A DNA stretch of 64,000 nucleotides, from contig CAZQAE010000006.1 in the NCBI GenBank assembly GCA_964591275.1, positions 1 through 64,000 on the forward strand. Reading direction: 5' to 3'. Within the stretch, counting starts at the first letter, position 1. Each line of letters opens with the position of its first letter. Below the pieces are notes generated by a model. It saw nothing but the letters and a program-made list of their open reading frames with translations. It did not search any database and had not been told where the DNA came from. Origin of the DNA: G963674685 sp964591275 (lineage in GTDB: Bacteria > Lernaellota > Lernaellaia > JACKCT01). Both the position numbers and the translations under genes were made by a program. This document shows, one piece after another, positions 9,358 to 17,688 of this stretch.

Positions 9358-9924
9358 ATGTCGTGGTTGAAAAATAAGTATTTCATTATTGTCTTCGGAG
9401 CTTTGACCTGCCTGAGTCTGGATCAAATCACAAAATTCTGGGTCAGTTCCACGTTCCGACCGGATGACAGCCTCGTCGTCATTTCCAACTACTTTTCTAT
9501 CACGCTCAAACACAATCCCGGCGCGGCTTTCGGCCTGTTTCGCGGCCAGCCGATAACTTTTTTCCTGGTCGTGTCCGCTATTGCTCTTTGCTTCATCCTT
9601 TTTTTCATCATCCGCTCCGATCCTTCGCGGATGAGACTTTCTGCGGCGCATTCGCTGATAATGGGCGGCGCCATGGGCAACATCAGCGACCGCGTTCGCC
9701 TGGGCAAGGTCGTGGATTTTCTCGACGTGCATTATTACGATTGGGTATGGCCGACCTTCAACGTGGCTGATATGGCCATCGTCGCCGGCGTCTTTTTCTT
9801 TATGTGGGATATGTCGAAACACAACCTGGAATATACGGCGCCGGCACCGGTGAAAACCCTGCGCGAAGAGCCGGCGGCCATTTCCGCCGCGATGAATAAC
9901 GATGGAGGGAATCCTTCAACGTGA
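9358..9924 (+). CDS. lspA: lipoprotein signal peptidase (signal peptidase II), first copy
   Basis: Inner-membrane aspartyl protease that removes signal peptides from prolipoproteins after diacylglyceryl transfer. Four membrane helices are visible. Conserved elements are LDQITKFW (about 20), HNPGAAFGLF, GGAMGNISDR (catalytic Asp about 111), VVDFLD and FNVADMAI (catalytic Asp about 138). The start is ATG 9358, nine bases after AAGGAA; an ATG at 9307 lacks such a site and would add an unusual basic leader. It has an extra C-terminal tail of about 40 polar residues not typical of LspA. Its stop overlaps the next lspA start (GTGA), so the two are translationally coupled. Confidence 0.92.
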   Translation: MSWLKNKYFIIVFGALTCLSLDQITKFWVSSTFRPDDSLVVISNYFSITLKHNPGAAFGLFRGQPITFFLVVSAIALCFILFFIIRSDPSRMRLSAAHSLIMGGAMGNISDRVRLGKVVDFLDVHYYDWVWPTFNVADMAIVAGVFFFMWDMSKHNLEYTAPAPVKTLREEPAAISAAMNNDGGNPST

Positions 9925-10409
9925 GCGCCAAAAAAAAATTTCTGCTCGTCGGCGCGATTGCCGCCTTGGTATTTGCCCTGGACCAGTATACAAAATCTCT
10001 GGTAGTTCAGCGAATCGCCAAGCACCAGACAATTTCGATAATCCCCGATTTTTTTGATCTGACATTACGCTATAACACGGGCGCGGCTTTTAGCCTTTTC
10101 TCGACCATGTCCCTGGTGTTTTTCCTGGGTATATCCGCCCTCGCCATTGGTATGCTCATATTTTTTGTTATCCAACTGAAAGATGAAAAACGGCGCCAGT
10201 ATCTCGCCCTGGGCGCCATTCTCGGCGGGGCCATCGGCAATCTTTGCGACCGGATTCGAATCGGCGGGGTCGTGGACTTCCTGCTTTTTTATTATAAGTC
10301 CTTCAGTTGGCCCGCTTTCAACGTGGCGGACATCGCCATTGTGTGCGGCGTTTTCGTTTTTTTGTTGGAAAACCTGGGATTGACAAACTTCCGCCAGAGC
10401 AAGGATTAA
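9921..10409 (+). CDS. lspA: lipoprotein signal peptidase (signal peptidase II), second copy
   Basis: A second complete SPase II of the usual compact length (162 residues). It carries LDQYTKSLV, YNTGAAFSLF, GGAIGNLCDR (catalytic Asp about 110), GVVDFLLFYY and FNVADIAIV (catalytic Asp about 137). It starts at GTG 9921 overlapping the previous stop by four bases and is followed five bases later by lgt. The two copies are clearly diverged, so this is an old duplication or an acquisition rather than an assembly duplicate. Both retain the two catalytic aspartates, so both are probably active. They may differ in substrate preference. Confidence 0.93.
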   Translation: MSAKKKFLLVGAIAALVFALDQYTKSLVVQRIAKHQTISIIPDFFDLTLRYNTGAAFSLFSTMSLVFFLGISALAIGMLIFFVIQLKDEKRRQYLALGAILGGAIGNLCDRIRIGGVVDFLLFYYKSFSWPAFNVADIAIVCGVFVFLLENLGLTNFRQSKD

Positions 10410-10413
10410 ACAA

Positions 10414-11382
10414 TTGCATCCTGTGATGTTGAGAATATTCGGCTTCCCTATTCACTCCTACGGCGTGATGCTGGCCTGCGCCTTTCTGTTCGGGATATGG
10501 CTGATGACCCGGCAGGTCAAGGCCTTCGGAGACGATCCCGACGACGTGCAGAACTTCTCTTTGTGGGTTCTGCTTTCATCGATTCTCGGAGCACGCCTTT
10601 TTCATTGTTTCGTGTTTTGGGAACATTACGCTCACCAACCATGGATGATCTTCAACGTGCGCGAAGGGGGCTTGGTATTTTACGGCGGTTTTATCGGCGG
10701 CGCGGTGGGCGGGCTGATCTTTTTAAAACTCAAGAAGAAGAACATGGCGGCCTGGGCCGATTTCGTTGCTCCCCTTCTCGCTTCGGGACTGGCCATTGCG
10801 AGGATCGGATGCACTCTCGCCGGTTGCTGCTACGGCAAGGCGTGCCCCGAGAATTTCCCTCTGGCGATCACATTTCCGCCTGAGACGGTGGGGCTGGCCG
10901 GAGTGCCTTTATATCCGACGCAGCCCGCCGAGTCCTTTTTCTCTTTTTTGATTTTTCTTGCCTTATATTTTGTCATCAGGCCGCGCAAAAAATTCCACGG
11001 CGAAGTCATGGCGTATTTCCTGGTGATGTACGGGATTGTTCGTTCCACGCTGGAATTTTTCCGCAATGACCCCAGGGGCTTTTTGGGCCTGTTTTCGGTC
11101 AGTGGCGATCCGGGCATGACGGCGGAAAATGCTTCGGGACTTTGGAAAGTCCTTTTGTATACGGAAGCCGCCTTCGAAAAGACCGCCGGCCTTTATCAGA
11201 TTCAATTGAGCGAGAGCCAAGCCGTCAGCCTGATTTTTTTCGTCATCGCCGGCGTCTTTTTCATCGTCTTGCCGAAGCGGACACCCGTGGATAGAGTAAC
11301 GGAAACAGCGCCCAAGCCCCGTGAAACGGTTTCGGGGAAGACTGGCGGGACCGGGAAAAGGAAGAAGAGGAAAGGCCGATGA
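10414..11382 (+). CDS. lgt: prolipoprotein diacylglyceryl transferase
   Basis: Inner-membrane enzyme that transfers diacylglycerol from phosphatidylglycerol to the lipobox cysteine, the step before LspA cleavage. Multi-helix membrane protein with the N-terminal HPVMLRIFGFPIHSYGVML, the GGLVFYGGFIGG segment and the RIGCTLAGCCYGK signature found in one Lgt subgroup. The TTG start at 10414 has AAGGA at 10401-10405. It ends in a basic tail (GKRKKRKGR). Downstream overlap with a lipoprotein gene (ATGA at 11379) completes an lspA-lspA-lgt-lipoprotein operon. Confidence 0.93.
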   Translation: MHPVMLRIFGFPIHSYGVMLACAFLFGIWLMTRQVKAFGDDPDDVQNFSLWVLLSSILGARLFHCFVFWEHYAHQPWMIFNVREGGLVFYGGFIGGAVGGLIFLKLKKKNMAAWADFVAPLLASGLAIARIGCTLAGCCYGKACPENFPLAITFPPETVGLAGVPLYPTQPAESFFSFLIFLALYFVIRPRKKFHGEVMAYFLVMYGIVRSTLEFFRNDPRGFLGLFSVSGDPGMTAENASGLWKVLLYTEAAFEKTAGLYQIQLSESQAVSLIFFVIAGVFFIVLPKRTPVDRVTETAPKPRETVSGKTGGTGKRKKRKGR

Positions 11383-11909
11383 ACAAGATCATCGCCGCGA
11401 CATTGATTTTATTGATGTGCGCGTGCGCCGTGAAAAACGAAAATCTGAGGCTGGAAGGCTTTGATCAGATCAGGGCTATGGAGGGATCGGAAGCCAAAAC
11501 CGAAACCGAGGCGGTGAAAAAACGCGTCGATGATCTCTGGACTTATTTGCGTGGCCAGAAACTCACAACTTATATTGCGCGTGAAAAGCTGGCGCCCTTT
11601 TTCAGCCATGACCAGGATCTCACCGAATTTATCGCCATTTACGCGTCATTGATGCGAAAAAACTCCCTACGTCGCGAAGTTGTGCTGAAATACCGCGTCA
11701 ACGACGTCAAAATTGAGGCCAACGGCGTAATCGCCCGCGTGGACATCGATATATGGGGAAGGATATTTTTTGTCTGGTATTCGCGCATCCACGAAATTCA
11801 GCGCTGGGAAAAATCCGCCGACAAATGGTATCTTAAACCCGATGCCACCGGCATTCCCGTGGAAAAAAGAGAAGAACGTCGAAGGGAATTGTTCAAAAGC
11901 GGCCCGTGA
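11379..11909 (+). CDS. small lipoprotein of unknown function in the lspA-lgt operon
   Basis: 176 residues. A short signal peptide ends in a lipobox (LMCAC). The mature part is charged and predicted mixed alpha/beta, with WGRIFFVWYSRIHEIQRWEK near the end, reminiscent of small NTF2-like or DUF4440-like periplasmic domains, but not enough to name a family. The start overlaps the lgt stop by four bases, so it is co-translated. A function linked to lipoprotein handling is only inferred from position. Confidence 0.7.
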   Translation: MNKIIAATLILLMCACAVKNENLRLEGFDQIRAMEGSEAKTETEAVKKRVDDLWTYLRGQKLTTYIAREKLAPFFSHDQDLTEFIAIYASLMRKNSLRREVVLKYRVNDVKIEANGVIARVDIDIWGRIFFVWYSRIHEIQRWEKSADKWYLKPDATGIPVEKREERRRELFKSGP

Positions 11910-11924
11910 AAAAAGGGGTGGGAA

Positions 11925-12605
11925 ATGGTCGATAACACTCGTTTGAAGATGCCAGCCCTTTATCGCCTGGCTTTGATAATCCTCGTTATCATTGCGGCGT
12001 GCGCGCTGATGGGTTCTTCATGCCATAAGAAACGGGAAACGAAAAAACTCCAGGAGTACTCCGACGAGCTTCATGAAATCGTCACTGATTTCAACAAGCT
12101 CATTGTCTGGCGGGGTTACACGCCGGCCAGCATGGCGGTGGTCCCTTCCAAACGCCTGGACTTCCTGATGGATGCGGAAAAGTACGGGGGAAACCTCCAC
12201 ATCGAAAATTACAACGTGGTCCTGTGCCAGGTCACTGTCGATCCTCCCGTTCGGGACCTCGGCCTGCCGGAATCGACGGATGCCCTGTCCGTGCATGAGG
12301 ACATAGTAAAAACGGACAATACGCCAGATAAGGCCGAAGCCACCCGTGATCCGAAATCCGATGAGGCCGGCGACGACGTTGAAAAAGATGAAGCAGGCGA
12401 CGTGACGGAAAAAGATGAGGTCGCTGAAAAAACCAAAGACGTCAAACAGCCTAAGATTTATTACGGTACGGCCCTGGTCCGATACATCAACCGCTCAGTT
12501 CTGCCCTCCATGTCCGTTGACACGAAGCTCATCAAACAATACTGGATCAATGTTGACGGGGCCTGGTTCTGCGACTTTTCCTGGCCGGATATGTTAAAGC
12601 GATAG
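11925..12605 (+). CDS. membrane-anchored or lipoprotein of unknown function with Glu/Asp/Lys linker
   Basis: 226 residues. One hydrophobic N-terminal segment ends in LMGSSC, a weak lipobox (Gly at -3), so it may be either a lipoprotein or a signal-anchored protein. A folded region (about 30-110) is followed by an acidic linker with repeats of DEAGDDVEKDEAGDVTEKDE type. The C-terminal part includes YYGTALVRYINRSVLP and ends WFCDFSWPDMLKR. It follows the previous gene by 15 bases with AGGGGTGGG before the ATG, so it closes the lspA-lgt operon. No family recognised. Confidence 0.65.
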   Translation: MVDNTRLKMPALYRLALIILVIIAACALMGSSCHKKRETKKLQEYSDELHEIVTDFNKLIVWRGYTPASMAVVPSKRLDFLMDAEKYGGNLHIENYNVVLCQVTVDPPVRDLGLPESTDALSVHEDIVKTDNTPDKAEATRDPKSDEAGDDVEKDEAGDVTEKDEVAEKTKDVKQPKIYYGTALVRYINRSVLPSMSVDTKLIKQYWINVDGAWFCDFSWPDMLKR

Positions 12606-12641
12606 CCGGCGTTTACTCATTTAATTTGTTGGAGTCCGAGC

Positions 12642-13802
12642 ATGGGTGAATACGGCGGATACGATCTCCCCCGGGACATCGTGATGATCAGCACCGCCGA
12701 TTGGGACGAGGAGCTGTGGACTAACAAACAGCAAATCGCTTGGCGACTCGCGGAAGATTTCCGAATTCTCTACGTGGAGCCCCTGGCTAGCCTCGCCTCT
12801 GGAAAGCGAGGGTATTCACACCGCTATTGGCGTGATCCTTCAGGGGTGCATGTGTTCAGGCCTCCGGGAACAATGCCTTTTGGGCAAAAAGTGTCTTCGG
12901 TCAACGAACTCAACCACCGACTCGTATCACCCTTGATCAGAGACCAAATCAAAAAGCTCGGCCTAAAAAACTATATTCTGTGGCTCTATCCGCCGTCGAG
13001 CGCCCCCTATCTGAAAACCCTGCATCCCGAACTATCCTGTTACGACTGCGTGGACGAGTACGCCAGCATGCCCGGGCATTGGATGCAGGCGACCCGGCAA
13101 ATGGAAAGAAAGTTGATTATGGGCGTGGATGTGGTCTTCGCCACGGCGCAGTTTCTGTATGAGACCAGGAAAAAGCACAATCCCAATACGCACCTGATCC
13201 CCAACGCGGCGGACTTCGAGCATTTTAATAAGGCCAATACCGCGCGGCCTTCCAAGGAGCTCGAAGGACTTGGAAAACCCGTCATCGGTTATATCGGCGC
13301 GCTGAATTATAAACTGGACGACACGCTGATGCACAACCTCTTTTCCATGAAACCCGAGTGGACATTTCTTCTCATCGGCCCGGACAGAGGTTTTGGAATC
13401 GAGCGCTTCATGCGTTATCCCAACGTCCGTTATCTTGGCAAAAAGCCCACCGAAGAACTGCCTTCGCTGATGGCGGGAATGGATGCGTGCATGATTCCCT
13501 ACAAGCTCGACAGTTATACGCGCGGCGTGCTGCCCCTGAAATTCTTCGAATATCTGGCTTCGGGACGACCGGTGATTGCAACGCCCTTGCCCGATATCGC
13601 GGTTTACGACGGACTGGTGGATTTGGGGAACAGCGCCGAAGATTTCATAGCCGCTATCTCACGCAGGCTCGAAAATGACAGTCTCGAAGACAAGAATAAA
13701 CGAACGGAAGAAGCCCGCAAACACTCCTGGCAAAAACGCATTCACTCCATCCTGAAAAAGCTCGAAACGACCTGGCGACGAACAGAGGACACAAAAGATT
13801 AG
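12642..13802 (+). CDS. GT4-type glycosyltransferase
   Basis: GT-B fold glycosyltransferase of 386 residues, with the layout of the group 1/TuaH-like proteins that open with a statement of the form MISTADWDEELWTNKQQIAW. The C-terminal Rossmann half shows KPVIGYIGALNYKLDD, FLLIGP, VRYLGKKPTEELPSLMAGMDACMIPY and the donor-binding LKFFEYLASGRPVIATPLPDI. The sugar and acceptor cannot be deduced; surface polysaccharide is the usual role. GGAG about eight bases before ATG 12642 supports the start. It stands between the lipoprotein operon and a radical SAM gene with no clear polysaccharide cluster around it. Confidence 0.82.
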   Translation: MGEYGGYDLPRDIVMISTADWDEELWTNKQQIAWRLAEDFRILYVEPLASLASGKRGYSHRYWRDPSGVHVFRPPGTMPFGQKVSSVNELNHRLVSPLIRDQIKKLGLKNYILWLYPPSSAPYLKTLHPELSCYDCVDEYASMPGHWMQATRQMERKLIMGVDVVFATAQFLYETRKKHNPNTHLIPNAADFEHFNKANTARPSKELEGLGKPVIGYIGALNYKLDDTLMHNLFSMKPEWTFLLIGPDRGFGIERFMRYPNVRYLGKKPTEELPSLMAGMDACMIPYKLDSYTRGVLPLKFFEYLASGRPVIATPLPDIAVYDGLVDLGNSAEDFIAAISRRLENDSLEDKNKRTEEARKHSWQKRIHSILKKLETTWRRTEDTKD

Positions 13803-14007
13803 TCGGCCAAAGGAATGCGGAATGAATTTGCAGGCATGTCCCCGACGCTTATGCACGGGCAAAAAACTGTCGCCTCTATCGAGGCTCAAAACGCAAGTGT
13901 TTGGACAAAAACACCCAGCGAAAAATTTCAAGTGAATTGTATTGGACCTGAATCCTGAACCCTATGCAACAAACCAGTGATTTAAAAAATATTGTGAGTC
14001 TAACTTA

Positions 14008-15423
14008 ATGCGTGTTCTTCTCGTCGCGCAGCTTCTAAAAGCCCGAAATTTTCAGCCACTTGGTTTGGAGTATCTTTCAGCGCATTTGAAACGCGCCGGT
14101 CATCAGGTTGCGGCTGCGGATGCATCATTTCACGATAAGGTCATCAGCGCCGTCGATGAGCTGAGGCCTGATATCATAGGGTATTACGCTTGCACGGGCC
14201 TGCATCGGGACCTCATCCGACTCAATGACAAGCTCAAAAGGCGATTTGAATTCTTCGCCGCTTTCGGCGGACCTCACGCAACCTTTTTCCCGGAGATGAT
14301 CAAACTTCCCGGCATCGACGGCGTTTGCCGAGGCGAAGGCGAGCAGGCCATTGTGGACCTGGCGAATGCGCTGGAAGATCGCCGGGATTATTGCAACATC
14401 CCCAATTGGTGGTTTAGCGTCGGCGGGCGCATCGTGAAAAACGAGGTACGTCCCCTGGTCCGCAACCTGGATGAACTGGGCGCGCCGGATTGGTCGCTCA
14501 CTGACGCCATGCCTTATTGTCGGGATTTTCCCGTCAAAATTTTTATGGCTTCGCACGGCTGCCCCCACTCATGCGCCTTTTGCTACAGCCCAGCCTATAG
14601 GTTGCTTTATCGGGGACAAAAAGCCCGCCGCACGCGCGACCCTTTGAAAGTTGTCGATGAAATCGAGCTGTGCCGCGAGGGAAGTTCCCTCGCATTCGTA
14701 TATCTTTTCGACGACACTTTCGGAATTGACCCCGCGTGGGTGTCTGATTTTTGCCGCGCCTATAAAAAGAAAATCGCGCTGCCTTTTTATGTGAATCTGC
14801 GTGCCGACCTGATAACGGAAAATATTGTCCGGGATCTCGCTTGGGCCGGGCTGGCCTTTGCAGGCATCGGCCTGGAATCCGGCTGCGAGACAATTCGCAA
14901 CGAGGTACTCAACAAAGGCGTCAGCGACGTGCAGCTCAAAAGGGCGGCAGCCTTTATGCGCGCAAATAACACGGTTTTTTCGACCTTCAACATGCTCGGC
15001 ATTCCGGGCACAACGCTCGATCAAGACATTGAGACCTGGCGGATGAACCTGCGCTTGAGGCCCAATTTCGCCGAGGCGCTCATGTTCCAGCCCTATCCGC
15101 GAACCAAGCTTGGAGACAAGGCGAAAAAGGAGGGACTGTTTTCCGGAAACCCGGACGATGTGCCGCCGAATTTTAAAGGGCAAAGTGTTTTGAATCAGCC
15201 AAATTCAAAGCAAAGACTCAGGCTGCTTTACCTGTTTCCCATCATCGTCGCGTATCCTCCGCCGCCGAAAATCCTGCGCGGCCTGCTTCGCCTTCCTTTG
15301 ACGCCGCTTTATCGCCTGGCTTCAAGATTATACGAAGGCGCCGTGAAGATTTTTAAAATCTATCGTATCTCCCTGCCGCCAAGGACCCTCATCCGTTTGG
15401 CCTGGCATTATCTGAGGTATTGA
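14008..15423 (+). CDS. B12-binding-domain radical SAM protein
   Basis: 471-residue radical SAM enzyme with an N-terminal Rossmann-like cobalamin-binding-type domain (MRVLLVAQLLKARNFQPLGLEYLSAHL, about 1-150). The SAM core carries the CxxxCxxC cluster motif HGCPHSCAFCYSP at Cys185, Cys189 and Cys192. Later SAM-barrel motifs include YLFDDTFGID, NLRADL and GIGLESGCETIRNEVLNKGVSD. The C-terminus is basic and hydrophobic, suggesting a membrane-associated lipid-like substrate. Members of this large class act as methylases or in lipid, hopanoid and natural-product modification, and the reaction here cannot be assigned. The start codon has only a weak ribosome site. Confidence 0.85.
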   Translation: MRVLLVAQLLKARNFQPLGLEYLSAHLKRAGHQVAAADASFHDKVISAVDELRPDIIGYYACTGLHRDLIRLNDKLKRRFEFFAAFGGPHATFFPEMIKLPGIDGVCRGEGEQAIVDLANALEDRRDYCNIPNWWFSVGGRIVKNEVRPLVRNLDELGAPDWSLTDAMPYCRDFPVKIFMASHGCPHSCAFCYSPAYRLLYRGQKARRTRDPLKVVDEIELCREGSSLAFVYLFDDTFGIDPAWVSDFCRAYKKKIALPFYVNLRADLITENIVRDLAWAGLAFAGIGLESGCETIRNEVLNKGVSDVQLKRAAAFMRANNTVFSTFNMLGIPGTTLDQDIETWRMNLRLRPNFAEALMFQPYPRTKLGDKAKKEGLFSGNPDDVPPNFKGQSVLNQPNSKQRLRLLYLFPIIVAYPPPPKILRGLLRLPLTPLYRLASRLYEGAVKIFKIYRISLPPRTLIRLAWHYLRY

Positions 15424-15439
15424 TTTGAAGAAGAGAGAA

Positions 15440-15545
15440 GTCAGAATTTAGAAGTTGGAAGTTGGAAGTCAGCGGCTAAAGGAGTGTGGAATTTCAAATG
15501 CGGAATGAAATTCATACTTCATTCCTCATACTTCATACTTTTCCC
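15440..15545 (+). repeat. low-complexity intergenic repeats (GAAGT / CATACTTC types)
   Basis: The gap between the radical SAM gene and the antiporter holds repeated GAAGTTGGAAGT units and a run of CATACTTCAT / CTCATACTTC units. Similar runs occur at 54430-54580 (both orientations). A shorter GAATTTAGAAGTTGG match lies at 2552-2566. This is a recurrent type of non-coding filler in this genome. Confidence 0.5.
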
Positions 15546-15547
15546 AA

Positions 15548-16510
15548 TTATAGGCCGGCGATAAGAAAAATCATGTACGCCAGGTACGAGGCGAAGAAGA
15601 TGCCTCCCTGCCAACGCTTGATCGAGTCTCCTATTTTCGAAAAAAGGATCAGCATCGCGGCGACGCCGAGCATGACGGCGATGTCGATAATCCGGCCCCG
15701 ATTGAGCGCAGCGGGAACCGCGTGGACTGTTGAGGTGGCGCCCAGGACGAGCAGCACGTTGGAGATATTGCTGCCCACGAGGTTTCCGATGCCGATGGCC
15801 GTCTCTCGCCGGGAAACGGCGATCACCGATGTCGCCAGTTCAGGCAGGCTCGTATCCAAGGCCACCAGCGTCAGGCCGATAACCCGCTCTGAAATGCCGA
15901 AATAATCCGCCACCGTGCGCGCCCCTTCGACGATGGCGTGAGACCCGCCGACCAGCAGGACGATGCCACCGATAATAAGCAGCGCGTTGTATAACGTGGC
16001 CGTGCTGCGAGCGCTTTCTTGATCTTGCGTAATGTCGATGACCTCGGTCTCAAATTCCTTGGAGACAGGCTTGTGCCCACGCACCATCCAGATGACGTAG
16101 GCGGTCGCAGCCGCCAGGAGAATCAGACCGTCGATGCGTCCGATAACGCCGTCAAACGCCATGACGGGAATGGCTGCGGACGACAAAAACATAATCGGCA
16201 GAAAAGGCAGGACGCCCTTTCCCAAACGGATGGGAGTCATCAACGCGCACAGTCCCAGAACCAGCGCGATGTTGCAGACGTTGGAACCGACGATGTTGCC
16301 GAAGGAGATATCCGTATGCCCGGCGACCGCGGCCATCATGCTCACCGCCAGTTCCGGCGCGCTGGTGCCCACCGCCACGATGGTCAGCCCGACGATCAGC
16401 GGCTCGATGCCGAAGGATACGGCCAGGCGGCTGGCGCCGCGAACCAGGATATCCGCCCCGAAAATCAGGACGAGCAATCCGACGGTTAAATATATAAGCG
16501 CAATCAGCAA
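15548..16510 (-). CDS. CaCA-family calcium/sodium antiporter (YrbG-like)
   Basis: Inner-membrane cation/Ca2+ exchanger with two inverted-repeat halves of about five helices. The alpha-1 repeat reads VGTSAPELAVSMMAA followed by GNIVGSNVCNIALVLG. The alpha-2 repeat reads ALDTSLPELATSVIAV followed by GNLVGSNISNVLLVLG. Alpha-2 normally has GTSLPEL; here Gly is replaced by Asp. TTG 16510 is chosen because GGAGAAA precedes it by five bases and it gives the usual length of about 320 residues. The frame is open to 16627 with ATGs at 16612-16603, which would add an odd polar leader. Confidence 0.85.
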   Translation of the reverse strand: MLIALIYLTVGLLVLIFGADILVRGASRLAVSFGIEPLIVGLTIVAVGTSAPELAVSMMAAVAGHTDISFGNIVGSNVCNIALVLGLCALMTPIRLGKGVLPFLPIMFLSSAAIPVMAFDGVIGRIDGLILLAAATAYVIWMVRGHKPVSKEFETEVIDITQDQESARSTATLYNALLIIGGIVLLVGGSHAIVEGARTVADYFGISERVIGLTLVALDTSLPELATSVIAVSRRETAIGIGNLVGSNISNVLLVLGATSTVHAVPAALNRGRIIDIAVMLGVAAMLILFSKIGDSIKRWQGGIFFASYLAYMIFLIAGL

Positions 16511-16736
16511 AATTTCTCCAAGCAGCCCCGTCGGCCTTTGAGCATTTGTTGATACACCAAGTCGGCCTTTGATCCAAGCTATGCGTGGCTCGGAGGGAGA
16601 CATTTCCCCCATATCTTCAACCCGCAACCCATCATGGCACCATACTTTAGGATAGGGAATTAAACCGATATTTGTGACGCACTACCTTGACATAGGCGAT
16701 GCTTGACACGATGATCGTGAACTTTTTGGGGGTTCA

Positions 16737-17621
16737 ATGGGTCCTGTTTTATTAGCGATAATGGCCAGTTTGTTCTGGGGCGTGGGCACTGCGCTGCAAA
16801 AGTACGGCATGTCCTCCGAGTTCCCGAAAATCACCCTTGCAAACTGTTTTTGGCAAATCATCCCGATTCTAAAAACTCTGCTCGTCAATTGGCACTGGAT
16901 GCTCGGACTTGTGTGCATGTTTGGGGGAATGATCTGCTTCGCCACGGCTTTAGGCTTGGGCGATATGGCCCTGGTGCAACCCCTCATCGGCTTGACCGGC
17001 GTCGTGGCGGCATTTATCGGCGTGACGGTTCTAAAAGAGAAAATCAAAGGAATTGAAATCGCCGGAATCGCCGGAATCGTTTTTGGCGTTGCACTGGTGG
17101 GAGCCGCCGGCGGCGAACGCACTTTCCAGATGCCCTCGGATGCGAACCTCATGTTTTTCACCGCCCTGACAATTTTGCTGGCGACCGGGGCCTTCCTTCT
17201 CAAAAAATTTCAAATTTCTACAGAGTTCACGCTGGCCTTCACTGCGGGGATCATCCTGGGATTGGCGAACCTGATGGGCAAGCTTCTCGCCGAGCGCGCC
17301 ATCATTGAAACAGGACTGCCTTTTGTTCTTTGGAGCGTTCCGATTCTCGTCAGCATTTTTTCGGACTACCCTGTGTATATCGTCACCGTGACCAACATAC
17401 TCGGCGGCATCCTCTTGCAGACCGCCTACTCCAACGGTCGCGCTGGTGTGATCTCTCCCATCACAACCATCATGAGCTTCGTTATGCCGCTTCTGGCGTC
17501 GCTGACGATCTTCGGCGAAAAAATCAGGACCACGCAGGCTTTGGGCATTGTCGTTATTCTGGTCGGCACCGCCCTGCTCGCCACGAAAGAAGAACAAAAG
17601 AAACAGGCACTGGAAGACTAA
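16737..17621 (+). CDS. EamA/DMT-superfamily membrane transporter
   Basis: 294 residues with about ten hydrophobic helices in two homologous halves, typical of the drug/metabolite transporter superfamily. The first half shows LASLFWGVGTALQKYGM and QPLIGLTGVVAAFIGVTVLKEKIKGIEIAGI. The second half ends ITTIMSFVMPLLASLTIFGEKI and ALGIVVILVGTALL. The substrate is unknown. GGGGG about five bases before ATG 16737 supports the start. It lies 67 bases upstream of selD on the same strand, so the two could share a transcript. Confidence 0.8.
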   Translation: MGPVLLAIMASLFWGVGTALQKYGMSSEFPKITLANCFWQIIPILKTLLVNWHWMLGLVCMFGGMICFATALGLGDMALVQPLIGLTGVVAAFIGVTVLKEKIKGIEIAGIAGIVFGVALVGAAGGERTFQMPSDANLMFFTALTILLATGAFLLKKFQISTEFTLAFTAGIILGLANLMGKLLAERAIIETGLPFVLWSVPILVSIFSDYPVYIVTVTNILGGILLQTAYSNGRAGVISPITTIMSFVMPLLASLTIFGEKIRTTQALGIVVILVGTALLATKEEQKKQALED

Positions 17622-17688
17622 GCCTTTGCAGTATATAATTATGGGATGAGAGGCAATCCTTTACGGACCTTTTGATCTTAGGAAAGTT

